A stretch of 46,672 nucleotides of DNA from NCBI GenBank assembly GCA_910592205.1, contig CAJVPJ010000092.1, positions 1 to 46,672 of the forward strand, read 5' to 3'. This document shows, in pieces, positions 12,879-25,500 of this stretch (within the stretch, counting starts at the first letter, position 1; every line of letters begins with the position of its first letter). The DNA comes from Paraglomus occultum. Lineage: Eukaryota > Glomeromycota > Glomeromycetes > Paraglomerales > Paraglomeraceae. The notes below the pieces were generated by a model, which saw nothing but the letters and a program-made list of their open reading frames with translations, did not search any database and had not been told where the DNA came from. Position numbers and translations under genes: made by a program.

Positions 12879-15800
12879 TTATCTTTTACTTGGTTGGTTG
12901 TAGTAATAAAGATTGTAGTCTAATCTGACCACAAGGCACAAGAACTGAACCGTTTCAGTGGCTGAATAGAAGTTCAATGCTTCAATCAAAAGTTTGATAT
13001 GGTACAAGAAATTATCTTCAAACTTGTGAAGTGTTTTCTCTTGCTGTTCAAGAGAAACGGCCCCACTATTATTCCCGTCTGTTTGTGATTTAAGCGCCAT
13101 TAAAGACTTTCTGAATTTGTCAGTATAGTTCGCAAACAAAACACAAGTGTGGGTAAGCTTAGCAAAAATCTAGTTACAAGAGTGGTAGCATGTTAGTCAT
13201 TTATCGCGCAACAAATCGTAAGCTGACAGAAAACATGTTTACCCTCAATAGCTTCGCATTCGTAAGCATACACTCTTTGAGACACGTATCGAGGAAATCC
13301 GTATGATACTCTAGCACCTGATCAACAGTAGACAACTAAATCCACGCAAGTCAGAATCGTAATCACCTAAAATAAACGAGCCACTCTTCTCCGGACAAAC
13401 CTTAGCTAAATTACTCTGCAATATTCTCCACTGTCGTTCTAGTACTTCATTCGTAACGTAATACGAAAATTGCTGAATAAATACCAGCATTCTTTGTCTC
13501 AATGCGTACATGCGATTCTTCCAAGAGGTTATTGAAGGATGTCCAGATTCCTCTCGCCAATGAAATGACTTGAAATGTTCAGTCCAGATGTTGCAAAGTA
13601 GCTGCTCAACGTATTTGAGGTAGAGAAGATGACGGAAGAGAAGTTGGTATTTCGTAAGCGCTTTGCGGGAGATAACCAGTGATAATGGAAAGGTTACAAC
13701 GTAGTCGAGTGACAAAGCTTCAATGCCTAGTAATAATAAATTGATGTAAAGAAAAAAAAGCAATATTAGATAAACTGACTAAAGTATAAGAGAAGATTAA
13801 TCTTCTGTCTTCGTTGGTTCACTATGATTATCATACTTAAGTTTTCCGTCTGTTTTCTTTCGCTTTTATCACTATTTTGCTTTTTGCAACATTCCGACTT
13901 CTACTTTACCCTCTGTCACACAACCAACCTGTCAACTGCTTTCCTCCACCAGTCGAATGTCCTCCAACCAAAGTTCCCGTAATGCTTCCTATTATACTCC
14001 CAATAACACTAGGCGCGTATGTTTGCCTCTCTCCACCCCCTTCGTCTAAACCCTCTCCATCGCTCTCCTCTCCTCTCCTTCCTCCCATGTCTTCAGCACG
14101 AGCTCCCCTTGTCATTGCTGTCGGCTCAACGTTGATAATTCTCAACAGTTGTTCCACCAACCCAACTGAACTCATCTCGACTTTTACATCCTCCTTAAAG
14201 GGATCTGTATAGGCAACGGATGACGGATTGCGTAATACAAGATCAAGAAGGGATTGGAGTTTGGTGATGGAGACTTGGGTGGAAGGCTTTTTCAATTCAG
14301 ACCAGGCAAGGTCGAGAAAATGTGTAAAGAAGTCAGACTGGTCAAGGAAGAAATAGCGTTTGATTGATCTGAGTTAATGAGTTTGGAATAAACGTTGTGG
14401 GAATCAAATAAGATTTTTGAAGAATAAAGATGTGAATAAATCAATAGAATTTTGAGCAAGTTAGTGAAAATAATTATGTAGATTAATGATGGGTACCTCA
14501 GTCGAGCAAGTAATTGCTGATCTTTTAGAAGCAAGTCTAGTAAAGTTCTATTCGCCCGTTTATATGCTATCTCGATATTCTCAACAAACCTGCGTTGCAG
14601 AAGATAAGGTGAGCCATAAATCAGTTTAGTTAATGAATCAAAAGCCACGACAACGACTCGATCCTCACCTGCCACCATCCATAGCCAAAAGCACATCACT
14701 ATTCACATTAACGTCTGTTCGATCTGCCTTACTTTCCGCAACGCTTTCATCAATCGTCTTCTTTCTTGGCTCTTCGATAGCTATTCCACACTCTCTAATC
14801 ACGTTCAAATATTTCCCTGCTAATAATATTTTCTTCTGAAACGGTACCAAAAATGGGGGCACTGTATTCTCCCGTATAGTATATCGCATCTCCCAGTATG
14901 TGTCATTAAAGTCTTCCTTCAGATGCTCTTTCTTCACGTTCTTCCGTTCTTGAATCATAAATTCATCATATGGATCACGTATCTCACCATGATGGATCCA
15001 AGTGTGCATCATTGAAATGTATGGTTTGGATGCTCTTGAGAGTAGATATATGTAGAGTTTTTTGGTATCTGGGTCACTTGAAGATAAGAACCAAAATAGA
15101 AAAAGTTTCGCTTTGTTTCATAAGAATATGTCGAATGATCAAAATCAATGATAAGAATGACTACAATAACAACGAATTGAGAGAAAACGACACGGCTATT
15201 CTTATAATTTTTAAATAGACTCACCCACTCAACTGACTCATCCGGAACGAAAGAATAGACAATATTCCTCCTCCTTTAACTTGTTGTGGAATAGAATTCT
15301 TTTTACTGAAGCCGTCACAGTTCAATAATTCGTCATATCCATTATGACTATCGTCATCTTCTACTGAATCTTGATAGTTATCGCGTATCTCCATAACCAA
15401 TGAGTGAATATTGGACATCGTATGAAGAGTTGGATGAACATAAAACCAGAACTTTTGCAATGTGAACGAAGAAGAGGTGCGGAATTGGTGTTCCAATTGT
15501 GTTATAAGGATTAAGTATTCCTAAACAAAATGGGATGAGCAATTTATAAGAGCATGATAAGAAACTGTTATCCGAAAGACTTGCAAAGACAAAAGGCATA
15601 CTTTCAATAATTCGCGTATTGCACCACATAAAGCATGATTAACAAATCCATATTTCATCTCGGAATATGTCTCAACAAAAGCTTCAATTGCAGTATAGTA
15701 AGTCGCCAGCGGGAGAATACGTTCGGCAAGGTCCTTTAGTGATGGATCTGTAAGTTAATCAAACTTTTTAGTGACATGTTAAGGAGAGAAAACAAACTAC

Positions 15801-16416
15801 ACGAGAACAAGACGGGCACCTAATGTCGAATCAACAACATAGTCGATCCCTTCAATGTACCGTATTTCTTCAGTAAGACCGTCTGCTTTATTAACTTCAA
15901 TATATTTTCCCTCGATACCCTTTCAAGATAATTTCTTTAGAGAGGCCAATTTCTGATTACCAACAGGTGTCAATAAAAATTCCATAATATATACCATCAT
16001 TACAAATAATAAATCTTCAATTATCGCATACTCTTGCAATTGCGTCGGTAAAGAGCCTATTATTAATTCTGAAAACGCGCGTTCAGATTTAGACGAGGAG
16101 GCCTGAGTTATATTACATTCAAGACCTAAGCGGAAGCGAGGCAGCCTTTGTCTCTAAATCAGTAAGAATACGCGTTCATCATACCTTCACGTCCTCCAAT
16201 CGACTTAACACGGTGTTTTCTCTTAACTGGTTCGGTCGGGGAAACTTTACTCGACTTTGATTCTTGCGCGAAAGCGCTAACACCAATGATCCCGCGTGCA
16301 AGACTTTTGAAGCTTCCAAGATTTTGCTGTGAAGGTTAATAATCGCGCGGGTGAGAGAGAATACGACTACATTTAGTTGTATTAGTTTCTGAAAGTATCC
16401 GTACCTTGCCTGACAT
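12879..16416 (-). CDS. SPC97: Gamma-tubulin complex component 2 (GCP2/Spc97), 12 exons, 825 aa
   Basis: Exons in coding order: 16416-16405, 16326-16185, 16125-15995, 15919-15820, 15747-15602, 15520-15225, 15076-14669, 14589-14497, 14368-13929, 13726-13401, 13335-13243, 13169-12879. All phases join; 825 residues is close to yeast Spc97. GCP2 pairs with GCP3 and gamma-tubulin in the small complex that nucleates microtubules at the spindle pole body. Landmarks in order: IIEDLLFVMM and GIEGKYIEV (GRIP1 start, about residues 85-105), WIHHGEIRDPYDEFM, DTYWEMRYTI, GKYLNVIRECG, LRSIKRYFFLDQSDFF, PFKEDVKVEM, ALSLDYVVTFPLSLVI, LFRHLLYLKYVE, LRQRMLVFIQQFSYY, DFLDTCLKECMLTN and the final RLDYNLYYYN. The first coding exon has only four codons. 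A Gly/Glu-rich insert sits between NVEP and GIEALSLDY. The start is 119 bases from the divergent FERRY3-like gene. Confidence 0.93.
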
Positions 16417-16535
16417 ATTTGATATAAATAGTGTAAATGCCCGCGTTGTATATAAAATTAATTTAAGGCCGTATCACATGTAAACCTTAAATAAAAAATC
16501 CATTCTCAACAATCCTCAGTATCCTTTCTTTATCC
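16417..16535. promoter_or_regulatory. Compact bidirectional promoter between GCP2 and the FERRY3-like gene
   Basis: Two head-to-head start codons lie 119 bases apart, so both leaders and core promoters must share this stretch. It is AT-rich, with TATAAAT and TATATAAAATTAATTTAA-like stretches near the GCP2 side. No specific factor site is claimed. Confidence 0.5.
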
Positions 16536-19500
16536 ATGTCGCCAACAAAAGTACTCAAAAACTTATCAGTAGATCTTCAATTTACTATTCCACCTAGTAA
16601 TGTTCCGATCGTTCTCACTATAAGTTTGGAAAAGGACCAACTATTTGTGGATACGATACGACATTTTATGGAGGTAAACAACGTACCTTGTTATTTGGAA
16701 ATGTCTATTTTGTCAACTGTGGAGACTCTCATGAATGAGGATTGGAGGAAAAGTATTGAACACAATGCAAAAGGTATGCGTGAGGGGTAGTAGGATCAAA
16801 TAAATGCTTAGATATAGACTAATTCATATAATATTAAAATAGTCACGTCTAACGGGGTGGCGACCGTCCAACGTCAGCTTTTAGTGTCTAAATACCAGAA
16901 ATACACAGTCAGATATAATGATACACCTGCAGAAGTAATTATTAGGTTTTTTTATGTCCTTTCCTCCCAACGCCTTACATTCTTGCACTTTATAAATGAT
17001 TCCATTATCTGATCTAATTAACAATATATCATAAGGATATTTTCCCCAAAGCTCATCATACGCTTGTGCGCTCGCCAGCTTCATCAATATTTGATATACT
17101 CTTGAAATTAGAACGAAGTTATAGTCAAGCGCTTAAAGAAGTTAGAGGTGCGAGAGACAGAGAGCTCATGATGTTGAAGGAAAGACACAACGAAGAGATG
17201 AGGCAGAACGCGGACTTGACTAATGATTTTGAAATTCAGCAATTGGTATCGAAGCATTATGAGGTGAGGAAGGAATCCGGCAATTTGTTTGATTGGTAGT
17301 GATTAGAAGGAATCGTGTTGATAAAGTCGCAGTAACTTTTTCAAAAGAATAAACATGTCTCTTTTCTGCTACAATACAGGAACAAGAACTTGCTCAAGCC
17401 ACCCGAGATTCGGAATTGGACCAAATGCGCTACGAACAAAAACAAGAATATTGTTCCTTTATTCTAAAACTCTATGAAGCCTATCAACGTTTTCTCTCTG
17501 AACAACAATCCTCTTCAGACCCTGCTAGTGCACAACGTTTTGATGGTAAAGAGCTAGTATCTGAGGTCATTGCCGAGATGAAAAGTGGCGATAAAAAGCT
17601 ATCCAAGCAACTGTTAAAGATAGATGCAGATGAACAGGGAAAAAGAAGTAGGCATGGCAGCGTAGGATCTTTGGCGGAGATTGTCGGAACGCCGCCATTG
17701 CCTACCCCTACAAGCCCGAAGGTTTTCTGGGGAGAAGAGAAGAAAAATATGTTTTTAGATGTATGTTAAGTGGAGAGGGGTGATCGAGGAAATCATTGCA
17801 AAAAGATTTTATTGAATATTGATTTACAATGATAGGACGATGATCCTCAAGTAGTGAAGAGCATAGGTGAGTTGCAAGTAATGGGATTTGAACCCGATCA
17901 AGCTCGGCTTGCGTTTGAGTTAGCGAAAGGAAATATGGTATGTTTACGACGTTTCTTTGTTGCACTTTTTTCCTTTTACTCTGGCCACGGATATGAGGTT
18001 GTTCCATTCTCACTTTTTATCGCGTATCCTTTGGACACACTATACCCGACTGTTACCTACACTTTTGCTCAAAAGGAACAAGCAATCGCTCTCTTGGTCG
18101 ATCAACCCGATAAGATTGCTGCCCAACTTGCAGCGTCCTCTTCGTCTGCCCCGCCCCGCCGCCCCTCAGTCCCTGCAATATCTTCTAACCAAAAAGATGC
18201 GCCGCCCACTCATCGTCGGGCGAAGTCCTTCAACAAGTCACAATCATTAGCAATACAGACAAAGCAAGAAGGTAAAAAGGCTTGGTCGCCAATTTCATTC
18301 TTCCAACAACAGAAAAACTCGATACCGAATAGCGCGAGTGTGAGAAAAATTGGCACATGGCTTGGGAAAGCCATAGAGGGGTTGGGTTTTGAAGATGGAA
18401 GTGAGTAGGTATTTCTGCGGGTGGAAGTGAGGTATTGAAAGAGGTTTTGACAAATGAGGAGTCTTATATGCAGGTGTGGCGTGTGTCTTTTCCGGAAGCA
18501 AATTTGCAAACTCAATCCGTTGCTTGCATTAACAAACTATACCCCTTATTCTCACTCTAACAAAACTTTTAGACATAACCCTAGAATATCATTAGAGGAT
18601 CCTGAACTCGTCGAGTCGTTTACAATTTCACTGGGGAATCAAGTAAAGTCTACACACAATCTTCGCCTTCTTGTCTCCGACATGGACGACTTGTTCAAGT
18701 CGCCCAACGATGAAGTAAGAGATATGGCGTATCGAGCGCAAACGACAGCGGATTTATATTCGCAGAACCTGACCGCTGTTGTTTTGCTTTTGACGCCCAA
18801 GGATTGGCCAAAGTATAAGCTGGGCCAGAGCGCTAATGCTGGTAAAGAGAAACTGAGGATCAGGCCGTGTGTGGGGTGGGTGTGGTACTGTTAAGAATGG
18901 TTCATTTGACCTTTTTTTTGTGTATGTGTTGATTCTATCCCCTCAGAGTTCTTTCAGCGATGCAAAGAGTCGACCGAATTTCATTTTGATGATATTGACT
19001 ATCAGTTGAAACTTATAGAAGAAGACTTTATGAGGAGTGCTTCTGACGATGCTATTCCTATTCGTGAAGGCGACTTCTTCATTACGAGACATTCCAACTT
19101 GCCATTGGTTCATATTGTATTTCATTTGGTGATTGATTTTGAATGTAAGACTTCATCATTGTATTGATTTCTGATTTTTATCGATTTATTGCGATACTAA
19201 TAATACAAATCGGTATTCAGCAATCGAGAGATCAGAAATAAGCCAACGATCTCCCGTGATCGCGGGTCTCCGCAACATTCTTCGTACTGTTAATAGATTT
19301 GATATTACTGCCATCTCAATTCCCTTTCTTTTACTACCATCCAATGTCGATGTATTTGCCGATTTATCAGTCGATGAGAATATTTTATATAAACGGGGAG
19401 AGTTAGTGTTGAAGTGTACTAAGGGATTTATGATAGAAAATTCTCGCGTTCCAAAACACGTGACTGAGAAAGAGCATGAGACTAAGACTGTTCAGTTTCT

Positions 19501-19576
19501 GTTACCGAAGAGTGCTAATGAACAGCAATTTCAAAGCTTTAGATTTTTGTTGACTAGCATATTTAAGACCAGCTAA
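16536..19576 (+). CDS. C12orf4/FERRY3-like protein with a UBA-like insert, 9 exons, 721 aa
   Basis: Exons: 16536-16773, 16843-16934, 17036-17263, 17380-17760, 17836-17937, 18076-18400, 18596-18841, 18947-19144, 19221-19576. The animal homologue C12orf4 is subunit 3 of the FERRY complex, a Rab5 effector linking mRNA to early endosomes; the role here is inferred. Matches to the family as I recall it include LVRSPASS followed by a long coiled coil (about residues 134-230), LVESFTISLGNQVKSTHNLR, STEFHFDDI, GDFFITRHSNLPLVHIVFHL, AGLRNILRTVNRFDITAISI and the KCTKGFMIE to TVQFLLP end. Unlike the animal protein, residues about 314-361 read as a UBA domain (LQVMGFEPDQARLAFEL, GNMEQAIALLVDQPDKI), followed by a Ser/Pro-rich linker to about residue 455. 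The intron at 17938-18075 is a stop-free multiple of three. The acceptor at 18594-18595 and the non-CAG acceptor at 17034-17035 are the least certain joins. Confidence 0.85.
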
Positions 19577-22536
19577 GGATGATTTTGTAATATACTGTAG
19601 CAGACTTTGTATTATAATAAAAAAGCGTTCAAACAATTTTATGTTCTGACATATCATCGCAATGAGATACATTTGGAGGAGAAGCAGTCTATGATCCATG
19701 AATTTCAGCGTAACATTCTCCAGGGTGGCAACGTTTTTACCGATGGGTTAGTTTCCATCGCGGATGCTCAGATGATTCCGAATGAGTGCGAACATGTTGA
19801 GATATAACGTTCTTTTATTAGGGCGTGTTTTCTTTTCAAACATTGACCTTGAGCTGGGCCATTAAAGCATATATATAAGAAAACTCGTAACGCTTGACGT
19901 AACTCGGCAATTCTCCTATCTCAAAGAAACGTATTGTATCTCGTATTCGGTCGAACCATTATATTTAGAATTTTCATATCCTATACAAGTAATCCTATAT
20001 AATATAATATTTTATCATTTTACTGGGTAATAAGCTAACGAAAGATCGCATGTATAAAAAAAGTTCACCAGGAACACTATGGTGACTTCCGACTGCAAAA
20101 GTAACATTTTGGTATAGCAGATTGAGTCCCTTTACACCTATCGCGTGCTACCAATGAAAAATGTAAACGCGTACATTTTTCTCATATGATCAAAATAACA
20201 GTCTGTCATTAGAACGTCTAAATTGTACAGTTGAATAACACGAATCGTATCTACAACACCCTCTGCTTCTGTTATTATGACTTTTCCAAAGCATTCATCG
20301 CGCCATATTGTCTAAAATACTAATTCAATCGTCGATATCCCGTATGGAGATTTACACAACGACAGAGCCGTCTACATATCAAACGCTAAGTTGTTCAATC
20401 AAATAAATCAAACATACGCATGTAAGTCCTTACACATAAACCCATTACGGATTCCTTCTCTATAACTGGATAGAAAAATACAAAATGTTTTTGCTTTACT
20501 TTTTTGGTTTTCTCTTTTTGTATTGCGGCAATTTTGCAGAAACGACGGTCGATGCATAGGCCTTGACGTGAATTATGCCATGCAAGATGGATAATGAAAA
20601 ACCAAATTCTGAGAAGTAGGGTGATTTGCTTTATCAAGATCATCAGGAACGAAGGCCTACGCGGAAAGATTACGATTACTAATGACTTTACTCAAGGTCT
20701 CCATCTAATATTTGGCTTTCGGACTGATCCGTATTGACGCCTACTCATTTAGGGAACCAGTATGTATAAACACGGCCAAGTTCATCTCGATATTACGTTT
20801 ACAGCTACACTTTTTACAAATCGATATGTCTGTCCGTAATAACAAAGAATAATAACTGTTACACAACTCGGACAAATATTATTAGCTTGACACTCTAATA
20901 CTAATAATTTCCTATTCGACTAATCCCGCATTGAAATAGAAACAAAATTTAGATGTTATTGTAACATACATAAAGTAAGTTACAGAGTGTTAATTAATAA
21001 TAATTGTAGGTAGAGCAAATGTGTATTGTAACCAGAAAATTACAAAAGCAATTACAATTACATATTACACGCATTTCTGGCCAAGGAGATCATCTCATTG
21101 TATAACAACTATAATAAACAAATATTTATATTACAGGTCACAAAACACATCTTGTCTATTTATTTATGTACACATTCACTTAGAGCAATATGACTATGTA
21201 ATAGTAAGAGTTCTCGCCATAACATACAGTTTGCAATACAATCATATATGTCTTATTAACGTCATCGTTTTTAAATTAGGACATTCATCACATTGAACTT
21301 AACCATTTAACATGAAGTAACGTTGTCCAAGTGTCAAAGGCCACGTTCACAAGCCCACGCATGGGCAGATCAGTTTTAATGTAGAAACTAAATCAGGGAA
21401 ACAACTTTCAAAAGAAGAAAGAGAAGAAATAAGTTCCGTGTTGAACATACAAGTAGCATTCATAGTACTAGTACTGAAGATTAATTCATCCGTTCATCGT
21501 GACAGTAATGACATGCATCAAAGCATTAACATCAGAAGGTTTACTAGTAATGTTCAGCTTCTGTTTCAAATATCAAATATAGATAGTAATAGTTTACATT
21601 ATGGTCACATTCCCAGTACCAATCAAAGTCTGTTTTGTGTATTATTTATTTCCGTTTCAAGGTTTGTTATGGTGTTACAATAGTAACGTTTTAAAAATTA
21701 ATCCTTATTAATTTTTTTATCATTATTATTGCTATGCCCAGCCGAGTTTAATCTAATTGGTATGTATTACAGAATATCATAACGATCCGTTCCTCCAACC
21801 TCATTACTTACAAATTTATTATTTACAAGAATAGATATTCGAGCTGAATGAATTACTTCATGATCTCCGATTGCCCAGAATAAGCTTAAGTCCAAACGAG
21901 TTATTTATCATGCTAATATGGAAACTCTTGCTGTTACATGGAGTCGTTAAACGAACCCCTTAACTGGTACCTTTTCCATTCAATTGATGTTTCGGACTTT
22001 TATCTATGCTTGCTTGTATCTCGCCAGTTATCCTCATATCTTCTCATTCAACCAACGCAATCATTCTAATCTTCAATGCCTCCAGCAAACGTCATTTCAT
22101 TCCCAATGCATAGCATCTCTGTCAAAATAAAAACTACGACATGTCATTTCAAATAACGGTCACAAACTCCTATTTTTGTCGTTTATATTAAAGTTCATAC
22201 AGTACTGGACAAATCACACGTTGAATCCAAACAAATAGGACGGAAATGAAGAAATATTCAGGTAACATGCACTAGCGACACGGCCGTGTAAAGAAGCGAT
22301 AATGGTGCACATTGCCTTGTTTGTATGATTAATTAACTATAATTAACAAGTGATACGCAGCAAATAACTCATGATTGCAGATAAATCCATCATTTTTGCT
22401 TCATTCCCCGTCATCTTTCTTTTATCTATTGTTTACGTTTTACTGTATATTATTTTACAAATTAATGATACCATTACTATTGATATCATCATCATTATAA
22501 ATACAACTGTGACTTACACAGCGCGGCTATCTTTAC
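19577..22536. other. AT-rich intergenic sequence, no supported gene
   Basis: The frame at 19607-19807 (+) ends in a better-composed stretch (reading FQRNILQGGNVFTDG, then a stop) just behind the FERRY3-like gene. It could be a fragment of an older exon, but it has no partner exon or domain that I recognise. Frames at 20395-20643 (-), 21021-21296 (+), 21438-21683 (+) and 22371-22556 (+) look random. Confidence 0.4.
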
Positions 22537-25500
22537 ATGAATATGATAATGGATAACACGAGTCAGTAAGTAATAAAGAGCTTGTGCGTGTTTTTTCATC
22601 AGAAAACGAATGCCGCCAGAACGATCTATCGATCACGAGTTATCTCTTTTCGTCACTGATCTTATTTTCTTGCCTTTTCAATTTAGATACCATATACAGA
22701 TATGCGTTGAGGCTAGAAATGACATTCTAGATGTGCAATACACAAAAGGAGCTACCGTCCAGCATGTATTGGAAACTGCGTGTAAGACGCTTGGGATTGA
22801 TGATTCATGGAATTATGCGCTATATAGTAAATTGCTCGAGCAATGGTTAAGCGAGTCATATTCATATTTTGAAGAGGTAATTTGGTGTAGAGTTGCTATT
22901 ATCAAAGATCACTTGGTATTGAATGGCATATGATCGTGACACAATAGGAGATGTTGTTATTACGGAAGAAAACGCCTGAATACTACCGTCTTGCGAGCGG
23001 ATCACAGGCAAGTATAATAGTAACGCAGCAAAGCTAAGTGAGTGTTGACTAACATTCTAATTATCATTACGGAAGCCTAATCAATTCTCGCAAGGATTGA
23101 CATTACCTCAGTCACGGAAACGGAGTGTATTCAATCAGAAAACTTGTCTCCGAACTCGTCTTCAATCAGAAACCATTTACCTATCCACAATTCTCTTCAC
23201 CGCAGACAACAAGTTACTCATGACAGCAGGCTCTCACTATTATCCGACAGTTGAGATAACACGTGATCATCAATTATTTTCTACCTTGTCTGACGAGTCT
23301 GAAGAGTTCAACTGCGCTTTCCGCACATGTCTTGATTGGTTAGCTCAATCACCATCATCACTGTCATCATCTCCGTTACAATCGTCATCACCATCACCAT
23401 CACCATCACAATCGGCATTATTATCAACACCAATGACAACAGCATTATCATCTTCAGCAGCAACAGCAACAGCGGCATCCTCGTCATCACCATCATTATT
23501 TGACCATTCGTCTGACCCGGTGACGTCGGACATAGCAGGTAAATCACCTGTTGACAATGAAAATTTCTGGTCAAACTGTTTCAATCGAGCTGTAGAGAAA
23601 CTACGCAATGAGATAGCGCTCCCACATTTAGGAGTCATCTACGACCATGTTGTAATTATGACAAGCTCAAAGACAAAATTCATAATCACCGTCCAGTACT
23701 TGCCATACTCATCAAAAGACGAACTTGCGTCAGAAATAGTCAAGTCAGGAATACTCAAGTGGAAATCGCTTGACGAATTGAACGCCATATACGCAAAGGA
23801 CAGTTGCCCGATATGGACCAATTATTTCTCATTCTGGTGCTCTCGTAAATCAAGACTATCCCCGGGACTATACGTCGGATTACTCCATACCGAGAGTTCT
23901 CTCCAAAGTCTGCGCGTATTAGTACAGAAAGATCGCAAGCAGTTTATTCCACTGGAGAAGATACGCGACGAAGCATCAATATCGTCCGAGGAAGCTTCTT
24001 GGATAAAATCATTGAGTCGTTTGAATCCTGACGAGTTCGGAAACTTGGTTGATTCTATCAAGGATACCAACAATGAAAATGAAAATTCATTGGCACTGAC
24101 AAAATTTCAGCGTGCTTTTGTGGAATCGTATTATAAATTACAAAGTGATACGAAACTCATGTGGGATTCTGGTGATATTTATGGGGAACACACCGTAGAC
24201 GTGTACTATAACCAGGAAACAAGACAGATGTTTAGTATTTTGGAGGATTTGAATGAAGGCCAATGCAATCGGATCACAGAAATGGAACCTAGCGGCGCAA
24301 TCGATTCTGGTGGAAAGCCTGCTGCTAGCAATAATGAGCGAGCCAATACTACAAGCCCAAATCTAACGATAACCTCATCCCTTGCCGTCGAAGATTCTCA
24401 AAACATGTGTCAAGGACAAATACCAAAGAAACCGTTTATAAAAATTATTCTACTCGTAAAACCGATGAGACAACCACATCAACTACGCGATTTATACGTA
24501 TCAGAGAAACATACCTTTTACCCTTTTTCGCTTTTTGATGCGTTACAGCATTCGACACTAAACGCATCGTTGTACTCATCTTCCCGTCGTGCAATGCAGA
24601 TACTTCATGCAAGTCAAGGATACTTTTCACGTGAACTTGTTCGTCGCTTGCATGAATGTAACATTACACTTGACAATTCTGAGGGGAATGGAATGAACTT
24701 TGACGATTGTTTGTTAGATCCACAAGTACTTGGGAGTTTACCTGATATTGTGAAAAGTATCAAATCCGCATTAGATATCATACGCGAAGAAACGATTCTC
24801 TTGAAGAACCAATGGAATACCGCATCATGGTCCATGAGTGTGATAGAATGGGATCGACAGCGTACGATGGGCAGATACAATTTTGACCAACCCTTAACAG
24901 GTAATAAATGTAGTTTCGGACGATCAACCTGTAAGCATATTCTACGTAAAGGTGCTCAAACATCCCAAGCTATCGTTCCGCTCGCCAAAAACCTTCATAC
25001 AAGCACAATAGACACTTTTTCGCGCATAGGTTTCCTTCTCGAAACAATGAAACATGCTCCAGATCGCGCATGGAATCATATTTGCTCGATCAATGCTCCG
25101 ATACCGATAGTTAGGTTTGGAAAAGGTGATACATTTATTACAAAAGCAAAGTTGGACCCAATATTGGCGAACTTTTTGGCCAGTACCCTGTTCGTAGATG
25201 AGGAACGTGATGACGATGTAGGTGAAGTGGATAAATGCGATATGGTAAAGGTGTCTGGAAAAGTGGATAAGAAAGGAAAACTGGGAATGAAGAAAAGCAG
25301 AAAAACAGAGACAAAGAAGAAGGCGTCCAGGAAAAATATTATGAGGTCTCTTGGATTCGGAAGCGGGAAAAACGGGAATGATATTAGTAATACTAGTGGC
25401 GATAACGACAGTAGCTTTCCGGCCGAAGATATCAAAAAGCCAGCGTCTAGGGACTTATCAAAAATGAAGATGAACGGTGAACTATCCAAAATAGATAGGG

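Noticed and set aside
13877-14212. Pro/Ser-rich 111-codon plus-strand frame
   Set aside because: Antisense to the Gly/Glu-rich insert exon of GCP2.
16881-17087. Minus-strand 68-codon frame with protein-like sequence (AYDELWGKYPYDILLIRSD)
   Set aside because: It overlaps exons 2-3 and the intron of the FERRY3-like gene on the opposite strand, has no partner exon, and the plus strand gives clear family matches on both sides.
23308-23638. Two minus-strand frames rich in Met/Val/Leu or Asp/Gly
   Set aside because: They are antisense shadows of the TCA/CCA simple repeat inside the large orphan gene.
25076-25489. 137-codon minus-strand frame, Phe/Leu/Ser-rich
   Set aside because: Antisense to the Lys-rich region of the orphan protein; its composition is the mirror of Lys/Asp codons.
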